Of a stretch of 64,000 nt of DNA, positions 11,967 through 25,288 are shown in pieces. The stretch is from Laetiporus sulphureus 93-53 (taxonomy: Eukaryota; Basidiomycota; Agaricomycetes; Polyporales; Laetiporaceae): NCBI RefSeq assembly GCF_001632365.1, contig NW_024468524.1:133814-197813 (forward strand). Direction: 5' to 3'. The stretch's first letter is position 1; the number at the start of each line of letters is the position of its first letter. The notes below the pieces were generated by a model. It did no database searches and was not told the DNA's origin. It was given only the letters and a program-made list of their open reading frames with translations. Both the position numbers and the translations under genes were made by a program.

Positions 11967-14900
11967 TGACTACACTCTCATCGACGCAGCGGACGGGGAT
12001 CCAGAAAATAGCGGGTGATTGCGGTTCAAGTAAATCAGAATTAATTGGGAGTCCATCAGCATAGTCTCTGAACGTTGGCAATGATGACGGCAAGAGCAAT
12101 GTCGATGAGAAGACTCGTGCATATATGCGCGGGATTTCCAACTTGTGCTCTTTTCTTCTGCGACCGGTCTGGATCCAGCGCTTACAGGCATCCCCGAGTT
12201 CCGCTACACGTTCTCCTCCTTCTCCCATCATCTCACTTTCTGTCGAGCTCGTCGCCAACAGCGACGTCGCAGCCTGCGCCAGGACGTTCGCCGCTATAAC
12301 CCCTCTCGATGCGCGCCGAACGAGCCGCGTCCACTGGTTCTATTCGCACTCTCACACGGTCCCGAAGACGCACGCCTCGGCCCATCGCACCGTTTCGTTC
12401 ATGGGCAGCAGACAGCATACTCTGCGACGGAGTATCGCACCCCCGTGCGTTTGTGGTATCTAGGTTCATCATCGACTTTGGAAGCTGCTCTTGTCCTCCA
12501 ATCGGACGACTATTGCCTGGGGTTTCTCCAATTTACCCTCGGGTGCAGGCGCAGGCTCCGCGAATCTGGCAAGATGTTGGAAACAGGGGGAGGTTCGCGC
12601 GTAGCATGCTGGGCTGGGAGACACGGAAGCAGGCGGCGGCGGGCGGACCATGGATCTGAACCAACTGGTGATCATCTCTTCTGACGAGCTCGCTCCCGTC
12701 GCGCGGTGATCACCCCTCCTGCGTTTGAACCTTGGGCGAAAGATTCCTCTGAGTCACCTCACTCGTTCAGCAGCTGGTTGCGTCTCGGCTCTTTTTCTTT
12801 GTTCTCATGTGTCCGATTTGGCGGTGTTTTCTCTCAGACCTTAGCTCAACATCGTCGGCCTTACACCTCTCCTCGCCTGCTCGCCATACATCCGAGGATA
12901 TTCCCTTGTCATCTCCTTCTGGTGATATTTTCAACATTAGGCAACGGACTAGTCTCTATAGGCCGACAGGTATATTGATAACCATGATTGTAAACGATCA
13001 CTACGTTGTCCTGTCCCCTTCCTCATCGCTCTATCGCGCGACTCCTCATGGCATCCTTATTCCGTTATTGATATTGTACGGTAAAGGACGATTTTGCCTC
13101 ACGAGTGGCCAGAACTGTGCGAGTTCCAGCAGGCATATTACCAAACGGTCGAAACAACTGCTACTCGCTGGCTTCTTTCTACGTTGTCATACAATATAGG
13201 ACGGCTTTCCGGACTGTCATCTCCAATCGGCTGGTGGAGCGTCCTTGGAGTGTGCATATTGTATCCGATCAAGATGCTTTCCAAGAGTTCATCTATGTGT
13301 CATGGCGGCGCATCGATGGAGTCTTTGACGTTTCGAGAGAGGGTCTCCCTAAACGACTGTGTTTGTCAAGACACTCACCCCAAAAGGTCTCCAGCAGCTT
13401 CGGTGAGTACACGGGCTTGTAGGCAGAGGATATATCCCGTTTCTAGATCGCCGGATGTGTCACCGACATTAAACCTCCAATGCATTCTCATAACTCGCTC
13501 TCCGCCGACGAGGAGTGTTTTTCAAACGATTGAAGTAATAGCGGACGGAATCATGAAAGAAGGCGCGGAGTGGCGACCTAACAGGTGAACGGCGAGCCAA
13601 ATTTTACAGGCTGCCTTTCACAAATGGTATTGGCATCTCTACGCTATTCAGCGGTCTGAGAAGCGAGCCTAACCTCCTTTGAGCTCAGCAATCTCACTGT
13701 TATCATGAATTAGCTCCATTCGATCTAGCGAACTCATGGTGAATTGTCTCAGCTGACATGTGATGCATTGATGGATGAGTTTGTGGTTGAAACTCAAAAG
13801 TCTACCATTCGCTGTTCCGTGACCATGACTAAAATCCGCGTTACGCATACTTCGTGCGCTCATATGGCTAAGAGCCTCTGACGACTGTGTCATTGGTCAA
13901 AGCGAAGCTGACACTTTCCTGGACTCTGGTCGGTTGTGTCCGGGGCCGCACACGTTCAGGGTACGCCGGTTCCTGTTCATTCAAACCCAGTTCCCGTCTC
14001 GCGGATCTCCCATACCGGGCTTCGTGCACAAGTCATGATGGATGCTACATGCACTTCTATATGTAGGGCATTTCTGTAGTTGGTATCTTGTGAGTGTTTT
14101 CTGTGCCGAGCCGGCGGGGTGTTCTCGCTGCCTCTCGCAAATATGTCTTCTGTGTGCATACGTTGGCGCGGTGCCCGAACATCATACTGTTGCACAGGAT
14201 TTGAGGGTATACGTTCACAATTAAGTTATACATATTCCCTCTTGCAATGCATTGCAAATCACTCTGCGCGCCTCATCGGTCTTGCGGAGGACGAATTTCC
14301 ATGCCGTTCATGTTCCTTGCCCGAGCCAGTTTACCGGATTCTGGCTCGAGCGGGGAGTGGTCAGCCCATTATTCCCTCAGTTGCCAGCTATGTCCCTCCC
14401 ACTACATCTCTCACGTTTACAAAAGAAGAGAGATATGCTAGGCCGCTAACATAGCAGCTAATAGATACCGCATTGGCTATGCACAGACAATTTCATGTCT
14501 CTATCGGAGGGTAGAACCTATCTACCGCCTTCTGGTTCCTGGTCGGGGTTGCGTGGACAGCGCGAGATTCAAGTTGCAGATCCGCTAATTTATTCCCTTC
14601 TCTCATATACGCTTGCCGCTGTATATCTACCTTGCCATCTTTGTCTGCCTCCATCATCTCGCGCTCTATTCCCGACATGTGTTACTACCTGCTCGCATAC
14701 ACCGAGTACGGCTGCGGCCATCAATTCCTTGATCGCCGCCACTTTGTGCGCACGGCCTTTGTCGTGCACATATTATTCGGCTACTGACTGGAATATTGCG
14801 TACAGATCGACTGCAACCGGGTGACATGTCGGCGGAGCAGGTTTCACAATATTGATGAGCACGACTGCGCGAACGAGTGTACGGAGGAGTGGTGTGTAGG

Positions 14901-14970
14901 AAGGATAATGATGGTGTCTCGTTGATGTTCTCACGCACGCTGTAGGTCGCTCCCTGAACAGTCACTTGTC

Positions 14971-15096
14971 ATGGATCAACGCCCCGAGCAATGCAGGCGC
15001 TGTCTAGGCACGGATGGAGCTACGGCCAATGGCACCAATGGTGGATCTTATGACAGCGAGTCTGATTCAGACGAGGAAGAGGAGGAGGAGGAGTAA
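14971..15096 (+). other. Short ORF with acidic tail, 41 codons
   Basis: ATG at 14971 opens a 41-residue frame with a CRRC pair near its start and a Ser/Asp then seven-Glu tail before TAA. An acceptor-like CAG just upstream (14959-14961) would allow it to be a last exon. No family is recognised and no upstream exon could be joined with confidence. Confidence 0.2.
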
Positions 15097-17997
15097 CGTA
15101 GAGGTTAGATAAGAGCACCGAATTGCCGTTGTGGATTGGCTGTAAAACACGTACTTGCAATTTTACCCCAGGGTTGAACATATGCGTGGCTCGTCCGCGG
15201 GCTAGAGTTGTGCCGTACACATTTGCTGGAGCTGCCCTCCTCCCAGTCCAATTCGATTCGTGGTGCAGGACCGTATGGTAGTTCAACGAACCGCATACTG
15301 CAGTCGCGATGTGGCGGAGCTTGCAGAGCCTCCTATCGCGTCAAGTCAACGAAGAACCTCCCAGGTGTGCATAACGAACCTTGCGTCTGGCGTTCGGCCT
15401 TCTGCACAGGGAGTGAACAGGTAGACCTGCGGGACGAGGACAAGACGGCGGAGCAAGAATTCGTAACTGAAGAAAAACAACCATGCTAAAAAGAGAGAAT
15501 GCAGACAATCAACGAAGTGTCGACAGCGGTAGAAATACTTGCTTTCGCGGATACATAGAGTGCGGGCGATCGAGGAATAGTGCAGGTGCGGACGAGCTGA
15601 GAGACGTGCGGGCCGACTCTAAGACGAGGACTTTATGACTCTGGAAACGTTTAATCCTCTGGGCCTTGGAACGTTTGCAGTCGGTGGGGCCAGGCTGGAG
15701 CTTCAGCCTGGAAAAACTGCGGGAGCTTTGAGATCAGCCTTGCAACCTGTAGCGATGAAGCGGGCGAATGAGGTCGGCGAGACGAGAGAGGTTCATTGAG
15801 ACTCGAGAGCTTAGCGATAGAGACGATTAAAACATGGAATACAGAACGGCTAAAATTGGTTGAGATGTATCTTCTGGCTGCGAGATTGGCTGAACCACAC
15901 GCCCGCTTGACTTGATGACTCCCCGGCCCTCGACAATCTCAATGTCTCTTCTGAGCGAGTCTGTTTTTCTCGCCAACACGCATGTCAGTTTAAACGACCT
16001 GTAATGTAGCCGATAATGCTCTGGTCAACATTATCGGCGGATGGCTCTATGGAGCAACACTGAGGTTTTCCAGCTTTACGATGGACAGTCAGCACGCAGA
16101 AAAAGTGAACCTGGGACCGAAGTAAGTCTTTCTGGAATTCCAGGAATTCACACAATCCCCTCATTGTTACTAAGCTTCGAATATCATCAGGCAGCCACTA
16201 AGTGCTAGTGGCAAATGGCAGGGAATGTCCAGACTTGTGCACATCGGGATCTACCGGTGGCACATCTTGCGTCCGTCGACACATGCAAACAGTACGTCCA
16301 GGCAATTATGGCTCGAACAAGTACGGGGTCAATGGCGTAAACATGCACCGTGACTCCACCCCCCTACAAGGACTCACGGACGCTCATTCTCAGCCTCTGG
16401 GGCAAGGATAACTGTCGTTTTTGACTCAACGTGCCGCGAGAATGACCTCCCTATGCGCTGTGACACCCTAACGGTTCATTTCAACCCTGTGTTACCTTTG
16501 GGTTCACGAAGAACCCCCCGACGTCAGTGGCTGTCGTTGGTCCTTGATCGCACCATCAACGGACCTTCTTCATGTCTTTGCACACCATCTTGTGACTCAC
16601 CAGCGTCGTCGATGATTAGTGGCCGTGGCCACGGATTGTGTGATCCCCGGTGACGGTGAACACTGTGCCAACTGATGCCACAACGGGTTCGCTGCGAGGA
16701 GATGGCTGTGCAATCTTAATCTTTGCTCACCAATCTGATCGTTATCCGGGTAGTTGCCTTCCTCATCCTTAGAATCTGCCGATGCACCTGGGGCAGCTTG
16801 GCGTATCTTGGATGGCCCCGATTATGCGAGATTAGCAAGAATCCAGGTGAACGATTGCTTCCAAACTGTTCACTTCCGTGATGTGCTTACTGCCCATCCT
16901 GATGTCTTCTTACCGCAATTAATGATCTAGGAACGAGCTGGTGATTGCCCGCAATGTCAGATCTTGGGCGAGCGTACGAGTAATCACTCACCAGCAGACA
17001 TATGGCATACTTGCGAAAAGCCTCGTCCCCAGCTAGCGCAGTCAATGACCTTGGCTACCCCGACTCTACTGCGCTCGCAATGGCCACCGTTATATATACA
17101 TATACCCATGAATTCAGCCCGAATTCGGGATCGACGGGATGACACATCCCAGGAACTCGGCTCGGTGCCAGCAGCATCATAATCGAAGCCGACGCACCTC
17201 CTCGTTTACCTTGTGACACAACGAGCTTCGTCGTCGGTCCGGCTCTCATGCTCGTTGTGTGGGCAGCTTCAGCGGAGGTTAGACTGAGACACAATTGAGA
17301 TTGAGTTTCACAGAGGAAATTTATGCGTGTGCAAATTTTTCTGCCGCAGATGATAACGTTGGATGGTATGAGTTCAGAGCACTCACTCATTTTCTGAGTT
17401 GAACTCTAATGTGGTGAGTCGAAGTCAAGATCGTAGTACTGCTTACTCATCACTCAACGTTTCATGATGTACCGCTCTGGGTTTAGCTCAAAATGAACGG
17501 TTCATTGCATTGATGAGCTTCTGTATCTATGAATTTCTTCGTGATGGCAATTACATGCTCATGAGATTACCGAAAGACACTAATACTCTGCGATTGAGTG
17601 ATGCTCATCCGATTGTCACTTGTCACCCCCGGCCGTCCTACATATTAGTTATTCTCGATGAGCCTTGCTTGGCCTGTGGCGGGTATTGCCGGCGGAGCCA
17701 GGATCGTAGATAATGTACTTAAATTTGTCTCGCTGGCAACAAATTTTCAACGGAGTCTGCATTGCGCACAGGGTGGATGACAACCAACGCACAGCAGAGT
17801 GATTTAGACGGACAACAAGAAATGAGTAGAGAGCGGGACGCAGTGCAGTGTGATGGTGGCGTGTGTGTCTTTCCCTCCGTCTGCTTAGTAAGCAAACCGT
17901 CGTGGTCTTTCACTCTCGTCTCTCCGTCAGCGTCTCATCCATAGACTGATCCTCCGGGATCTCTTCATTTTGACCTTGTGGACTTGAAGTATGCAAC

Positions 17998-20900
17998 ATG
18001 CCTGTTGAAGAGGCTCGTGAGACCCGCGACGATGCCAATGCGACCGCAGGAGACTTTCCGCCTCGCCGGAACCGAAGCTCTGTTCCATCATTCCTTTTTG
18101 TCAGCTTCCTGCTGTTCATGCTCACCAACAACCGGGGAGAGGAGATAGATGCTCGATTTCACTACCTCAAGGCACTGTCATCTCTGAACAATCAAGTGTC
18201 TAACTATTCGGCGTGGCTGAACGGTACTACTACCACCTTCGTCTTGGTTCGCCTCTCGCCTTGCGTACAAACCTAGATAACCTTTAACTCGATGTGCAGT
18301 ATGAGCAGGACGGAGCCACAATACCTCTAGTGGACGCCTTCGTGTCTCTCGGAACTAGACCTGATCCTGAGACTGCTTCATACTATACCAATCTGACTGG
18401 GTTTTGGCATGGCGAAGTCCATCTGCATAATCTTACATCAACGGAAGCTGGGAATATCACCTTGCCTGCATGGAGCAAGCTGGCGGACGACTTTGTATCC
18501 CGCACCAATCTCACAGCGCTGCCTGAGCTATTGGGCTCGTGGGATTGGTCAACGTCGGAGAAGTTATCCATCAGCGTGGGCGACAAAGCAGTGTTATCTC
18601 CTGCGACTGGGAGCGCAGTCTCAGATGACATATCCGCGATTCATGTGCGTTGTAACAGATCGTTCAAACTTATTACGTGACAACATCTCTGCAGGGCAAG
18701 ATTGAACTGACCAATCCAAACTCATCCGAGGAGCTGAGGCTAGACTTCGATGGGGTGCATTTCATATCCAATGGATCAATCTATGCCTTTGCGGAACCTT
18801 CTGGGCAAGTATCTGCTTCTTCTCTCTTAATGCTTCGGTCGCCGTTGGGATGATCGCTTATCTCAGGTGTTACAGGAAAGCTATCGATATTCGCATGGTA
18901 CCGTCCCTGGTTCCTGTCTCTCTCCTGAATGAAACCGCCCATGTCGTTGAAACGGAGCTAATTGCGCGAGTGGCAAGGTTAAAAGAGAAGATAGAGGCAG
19001 GATCTATTGATCAAGACAACATAAGCAATGGTCAGTCGAGCAGACGTCCTGATGCCGTGCGCGAGACTCTCGCGCAGTGATGGTGAGAACGCTGACAAAG
19101 CTCAACAGAAGAAAACTCCATGAAGACGCGTTGTTCTTTCCAGCTTTATGCGCAGTTGGTACACAGCGAAGTACCTGAGCTTCGGATGAAGGAACTCGAG
19201 CGCGAGATTGAGAAGCCGACGGGCATATCAACTATCAAACCTCCTGAGCTTAGGCTTGATGGTGTCCTGATCAGCCAAGACTGTGGCATTGTGTACGAGA
19301 TTAAGGATACGATTGGGTTGAAGTACGGTCATAATGCTCTACCGTCAGAATAGGACTGACTATGGAACAGATCTCCGCAGCTGTATCGGAAGATCACCAC
19401 ATGTAAGGGGCATTTGCAGGATTGATTGACTGTACGCTGACGAACATTCTCTACCTGTCATTTTCCAGATGCTGGTCTCGCGACTATCGTCTATATCTCA
19501 CTCTTAGTTCTTCTCCAACGTGAGGTCGTACGAGCCAGTTCCACGGCGGTCCTTTCCCGCCTCTCTCGCTATGTCTTCCTCTCTCAAAGTCTCATCGATG
19601 CCATTTCATTTGTTGGGGTGAGGCATCTACGCTTGAGAAAGACGCATTCGAGGCTGAGCTGTTGATAGCATATAACATTGGCAATCCTTGCAGATGGCAG
19701 GCCTTCGCTTGCCGTTCTCGCACCAGCTGGGCTGGCGTGCATGTTATTCATCCAGGAAGCGGTATGTCGGTACCATCCCTTTTGGATTACTCGGGTGTTT
19801 GACCTTGCATGCAGCAATTCGCTGTATTGATCGGCCAGATACAAGCGCCAGAGGACGTCACGCCATCTCCTCCGCGTCCCTCTCCCAGCCCAAGCCCCGT
19901 TCCAGCGGCGACTGCTGTCCCCCCTGCTACCCCAATGTCGGATTCTCGAGCGGAAACTCCGACTCCTGATGTCACAGCAACGTACCCTCCCCCAGCTGCA
20001 CAACCTGCAGCGCAAGCGCAAACCACTGCCGCTGTGCCATCGCCTACAGCTACTGTCACAGCTGAGCAGCCTTCATTCCTTCGCTTCCTTTGGCAGCACA
20101 TTAGGTCGGATCCTTCGGCGAGACTCTGTCAGTCTGTTACTGGTTTCGTTTTGATTTTAGTCGCTGACAATGGCGCAAATTGCACTGATATTGTAGGGAT
20201 GACCATATCACTCTTCCTGATATTCGTCTTCCGTATCGTCATCATTCTATCTTTGCCCCTGTTCTTCGTGGGCTCGTTGTACTCGTTCATCTGGATGGGG
20301 CAGATATACCGGTCAGCCAGAAGAGGTAGAAGCAGTGGTCTTTCCGCCGAATATCTGATTGGAGCGACGTTGTGCAGGTTGTACTTCGCACTTTGTGAGT
20401 GGCACATACATCTACGACTCGATTGCGTGAGCGTTGATTCAAATCTTGTCGAAGACTTCCTCGGTTGTCCGAACAATATATTGGATGTAGAACCTCGAAG
20501 TAAGTCCCACGACATATTTGCGAGCTGATGAATTCACCATTGCACTCACTGCTCAGAGTGGATCTACGCCGTCGCCGCGACTATGCTTTTCCAGATCCTT
20601 GTCATCTGGCTTCAGGATCATGTTGGCCCGACGTTCTTCCTGGGCAACCGTGTACGTCTACTTATTCTGCAGGATTCTGTGTGGTGACATATGTGGCTTT
20701 GCAGATGGTCGCGACCAAGATGTACGATTACCACCCACCTCTCCCGCTCCCTGACCCCGAGGCGCCAGAGCAGACGCTCGGCGACTGCGCCATCTGCATG
20801 GACGCCATCGAGATTGATCCAGCGCTGCGGAGACGCTCGAAGTCCAGCGATGGGAAGGAGAGAGGGGACCTGCTCGGATTGGCCACGGGTGCCCATCGTT

Positions 20901-21227
20901 CGGGTGGGATACTTGGAGCTGTGGGTGCGTCGGGCTCTGGGAGGAACTACAGCCTCGCGCCGTGTCATCATCTTTTCGTACGTGCCTCTGTATTCTTCAG
21001 AAGTGATGTGAGACTAACGCGAGCCTTGTGCATTAGCACACTGCTTGTCTTGAGAGGGTGAGTTGTATCCGTCCTTTGGGATTTTATACTCGTGCTGAAT
21101 AGTACTTCATGCAGTGGTTGGCAATCAAGGTTTGTGGAGAGTCCCATTGCTCGAGCGCTCCGAAATGCTGACAAGCTGAGTACAGAATATCTGTCCTCAA
21201 TGCCGGCGACCCCTGCCGCCACTATGA
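17998..21227 (+). CDS. DSC1: Dsc1/Tul1-type membrane RING E3 ubiquitin ligase
   Basis: Sixteen exons join in phase to about 782 residues. An N-terminal hydrophobic anchor (about 29-43) is followed by a long lumenal part with several N-glycosylation sequons (NYS, NGT, NLT, NIT). A cluster of membrane segments follows, interrupted by a proline-rich linker (exon 19815-20127). The C-terminal RING starts with CAIC (694-697), has a Gly/Ser-rich insertion, then CHHLFHTACLERW and CPQC. This is the architecture of yeast Tul1 and fission-yeast Dsc1, the ligase of the Golgi/endosome Dsc complex. In fission yeast that complex activates SREBP; in budding yeast it targets membrane proteins for degradation. 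The intron at 18805-18875 has a GC donor (GCAAGT). The exon starting at 19669 was placed by needing an uninterrupted membrane segment (HITLAILADGRPSLAVLAPA). Confidence 0.88.
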
Positions 21228-21770
21228 TTCGTGGCAGAGCTGTATGATTAGGGATTCCGTTACATTATTTATGTTATAGAATCATGGAGCATAATCTGAT
21301 TCTGCGAAGGCTCTCGAGATGATTCCTGGGCCGCTGCCGGAAGCTTGAGTCTTCAAAGGTTAAATTGTGATCGTTAGGCTGATTGCAATAATCAATTGCT
21401 GGTTATACTGGCAAACGGAGGCATTCCATCCCACATACTGTGATCAAATGGCGAAGGCCTGTTCGATCGTGGTTCAGGCCCAGATTCAGATTCTCCAGTG
21501 TTCTTTGGGAGTAATTGTATTCGACCGGGAACTTGGGGGCTAAATGGCGGTTATCGTAGGCGTGAAACGATGCCCGTGGGCCAAATTGCACATGCGCGCC
21601 GGACGCGACGAGGCGCGGTAATTATAATTTACTTGATCACGTGTGCGCGTCTTGTCGTGTCGCATGAAGCGCCGAGCATGTGTGCGGCCACCACGCGATT
21701 GTCTACGTGACACTTTGCTGGACTTGATCCTCTTGATCCGCACCACGACGAAACTTGGATAGTTTTCTTT
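21228..21770. promoter_or_regulatory. Interval between DSC1 and ORC1
   Basis: 543 bp holding the 3' end of DSC1 and the 5' leader and promoter of ORC1, which lies in the same direction. No specific site was recognised. Confidence 0.35.
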
Positions 21771-24700
21771 ATGGCTCGTGATAATACTCCTCAAACTCCC
21801 TTACGTCGCTCGAAACGTGGGCAACCATTGTTGTCTGAGGCCACAAATGATCTGAATCAGCTCGATGCACCTGCTGGGTCCTGCATTCATTCACGCCGAG
21901 CTCGCATGGAAGACTTGTGGGAGGAAGAGAGGGAAATCCTAGACTTGGAGTTGGACGCCGTTGAGACGCGTTTCTACATACAGTATTCCAGGAGAGAGGT
22001 GTTCGCCGTCAAGCGGGAGCCGCGCGTCTATGGGAGAAGCAGACGCACGAAACAAGACGAAGACAAGGAGAACTCGAAGAGGAATGAGTACGCTGTGAAG
22101 GATACGTTTAGCGTCGGTGACACGGTGCTTGTGGAGACAACCTCCAGAGAACCTAGTGTGGCTGTGATTGTCGCAATCTGGGAGATCCTCAGGAACGGAG
22201 AGCCCCAGGAGAAAGGATTGAGAGTCATGGTTCACTGGTTCAACAAGCCGAACGAGCTTCCGCCTATTCGTGCGCGTAGAGGACATGCCGAGGTCAGTCA
22301 AATTGTTATCCGAATCCCTTTCATAGTGGATCGTATCACTATTCTGAAGTTCGCATCGGTTGACGGGAACTCCAACAATGACATTTGTTAATCTCATTTC
22401 GTCGCACAGTTCCCGAACCTCTTGCCATTCCGTGTTGAACGTGCAACTGACGTGCGTGATAGAACGAAATATACTACTCCCTTGCATCACTCGCTACCAT
22501 CCCACCATCAAACATCGTTTCCACTTGCATAGTCTCCTCCACTCAGTCCGGCTCTCCAGTACCGAAACGTCGCGGCCATCAGAACGCACAAAGAACTTAC
22601 TACTGCGCTCATGCCGTCGATCCGCGAAGAGGCTTTTTCTACCAGTTCCACTGGGAGGAGTTCAGGCAGCAGGCCTTGTCTGCTGCTACGACAAGCACGA
22701 GCGTAGCCGATAGCACACAGCGGGAGTATCATCATGCATGGAATGTGATGGTCGATGAGGCTGGGCCTAGCTGGAGCAGAAGCCCGCGCAAGAGGGCGCG
22801 CACGCAGTCCATACCCATCGAGGGACAAGACGAAGAGGAGGAGCAGGTTGATACATTACTAGAAGGGGACGGTGCGTCGGAAGCTGGAGAGTCTTCTCTG
22901 GAGGTAATTGAAACATTAGCTGTGGAATCCGAATCAGAGGATGGCTCATCGGTGGCGGATGAGTACCATCCTCGAGAAGAGGATGATCACAGCGAAGAGG
23001 AAGGCGGAGAGGGCATTGATGAAGAAGAAGATGAGCCCGCAGACCTCCCGCAGACCCCGTCTCGCAAGCGCAAACGAACCGCGCCAGCACCTCGCACGCC
23101 TCGCAAACCCCGTACGCCCCGTACGCCAAAGACTCCTCGACGCACAACAGGGACTCCGCGTCGCTCACGCACGCAGCAGTTCACGTCTTCCCTCGCCCAG
23201 CCAACCCCGCATTCGAAAGCTGCATTGCGCAAGCGGAAGCGCGCTGCCCTCGCGGTCAGGCCTCCTCCTCTCACCGAGCCTGGGTTCAACCTGGAGCTCG
23301 ACGCCCACCTCGGGCCAGTGGCGAGCCAGGATCCGTGGCTGCGCGCGATGCATGTGTTGCATGTTGCTGCCCGTCCGGAGGCCCTGCCATGCAGAGACGA
23401 AGAATATAACAGAATTCTGAGGGCCGTAGAACAGCTGCTGGAGGAGGGCAGCGGTGGTTGCATCTGTGGGTGGCTCGTCGCCGACGTCGAGTAAGCAAGC
23501 TGATATCTCTTGTGAAAGATATTTCCGGCGTGCCGGGGACAGGCAAGACAGCCACAGTGCATGCAATCGTGCGCCAGCTCAAGTGGCTAGCCGAGCAGAG
23601 CGTACGCTGATCCATCCCTCCATCGCTCACTGGTACTCAATGCTCCTGCTTACAGGAAGCCAACCCCTTCACGTACGTGGAGATTAACGGCTTGCGTATC
23701 CCCGAGCCTGCGGCTGCCTACGGCCTCCTCTGGGAGGCCGTCTCGGGGCACGACACCGCGCGTGAGGGACACATGAAGATCAGCTCAAACCAGGCTCTCA
23801 AGGCGCTCTCGCGCCATTTCAGTGCCGGCGAGCGGGCGGGGCCAGGGAGCCATGCATGGTCAGCGTCCCGTTCTCATTTTAGTTCTCTTGCTCATAGATT
23901 GTGCTGATTCTTTGCTTGCAGTGTGGTGCTGATGGATGAGCTGGACCAGCTGATGACGACGAAGCAGGACGTGGTGTATAACTTCTTCAACTGGCCGACG
24001 CTCGTCAGCTCGAAGCTCATTGTGCTTGCTGTTGCGAACACGATGGACCTGCCCGAGCGCGTCATGAGCGGGCGCGTTCGTAGCCGACTGGGTAAGGAAA
24101 CATCGTTTCTTCGGCTTCCGTGAATGCTGATATCAGGCTGCGCCAGGGATGGTCCGCATCAACTTCCAGCCATACACGACGCCGCAGCTGGAGAAGATCG
24201 TACACGCGCGGCTGCAGAGCGCACGGGATGGCCTACCCGCAGACGCGAGAAACGTTGACGTCATCGCGCCAGATGGAATCAAGTTTGCGGCGATGAAGGT
24301 GTCCTCGATCAGCGGCGATGCACGGCGCGTGCTCGATATCTGCAGGTGCATCTCGGCTCTGCCTCTTGCTTCACGAGTTGGTGGCTGATGCTTTGTGTCT
24401 TTGTCTAGACGGACCGTTGAGCTCGTCCAATCGCGCAAACGACCGGCGCGTGCGGAGGACGTGCAGGCTGTCATCAAGGAGCTGCAGAACAGCCCGACGG
24501 CGGCATACGTGCGCGAGCTGAGCCTGCACGAGCGGCTCATGCTCGCCGCGCTGCTGCGCTGCGTGAAGCGCGAGGGTGTCGATGAGATCCGGTGGGGAGA
24601 CGTGAGTTTCCCATTATTCCATACGCTCATACGCTCACTGATATCGGCAATGATCGCGTGGACGTACCCAGATCCAGCGCCAGCATCTCATCTACACCAA

Positions 24701-24926
24701 CCTCCTCTCGGATCCCGCCGCTCTGAGATCCACGCGCCGACCTACACTCGGCGAGCTCCGCCTCGTCCTGGACAACTTGCTCGCCGCGCATGCATTGCTC
24801 GCGGAGGACGTGGGGAGGAGGGCGGAGGACGAGCGCCGGGTGGTGCTTAATCTCGAGCATGGTGAGGTGGAGCGCGTGCTGGGCGAGGTGGGCGGGCCTA
24901 TGTGGAGGGATGCGTTGAGTGCGTAG
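21771..24926 (+). CDS. ORC1: Origin recognition complex subunit 1
   Basis: Eight exons (21771-22292, 22463-23465, 23519-23601, 23656-23858, 23922-24091, 24147-24345, 24409-24601, 24672-24926) give about 875 residues. A BAH domain lies in the N-terminal quarter ([49 protein letters not shown]). An acidic stretch and a basic Thr-Pro-rich linker follow. The AAA+ module has Walker A GVPGTGKT (about 512-519), Walker B LMDELD (609-612), sensor 1 [12 protein letters not shown], and sensor 2 [13 protein letters not shown]. The C-terminus is a winged-helix region. Orc1 binds origins with ORC2-6 and, with Cdc6, loads MCM; the BAH domain contacts nucleosomes. The 170-bp first intron was placed by requiring the BAH sequence to continue. 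Several TP motifs in the N-terminus and linker are possible CDK sites (inference). Confidence 0.93.
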
Positions 24927-25288
24927 TGCGGAGTGACAGTGTTGTGGTTGACGGTTTGCTTACTGGACGTGGAGGATTTTGTATATGTAGACTGATTCTC
25001 GATTGTTCTGCATTGTGTTCATATCACGCTCAATGTTTGCTGCAGACAGAACGGGAATGTCGTGTGCGCGCATTCTATAGCCATAACAGATATCGTATCG
25101 TAGACGTATCGAACAGAGGTATGTATGTGACGCATGTAGTAACGACAACTGTCAGCAACCGCGCGCGGACCCACTCCTTCTCCGTCGTTCCGTCCGGCGC
25201 ACCACATAGACTTCTGCTGACGAGAGAACAAGATTAACAATTATGTATCTCGACGGAATTGGCAAAGTACTGACTTTAGAATGTCCGT
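24927..25288. other. Convergent 3' interval ORC1 / phosphate carrier
   Basis: 362 bp between two converging stop codons. Only 3' sequences are expected. Nothing else was recognised. Confidence 0.5.

Larger units (their letters stand above)
10641..17997. other. Long gene-poor stretch
   Basis: About 7.3 kb without a gene I can support. Frames up to about 200 codons occur (for example 10843-11457, 12145-12684, 13094-13588), but they overlap other frames, show no conserved motif and do not join through splice sites. Two coding-like fragments are listed separately (11830-11966 and 14971-15096). Confidence 0.55.

Noticed and set aside
12145..12684. 179-codon plus-strand frame
   Set aside because: Overlapped by two other open frames; Arg/Ser-rich with no family resemblance or splice context.
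13094..13588. 164-codon plus-strand frame
   Set aside because: Some stretches look protein-like, but a parallel frame looks equally good and no motif supports either.
22987..23562. 191-codon minus-strand frame rich in Arg and Ser
   Set aside because: Antisense shadow of the repetitive ORC1 linker.
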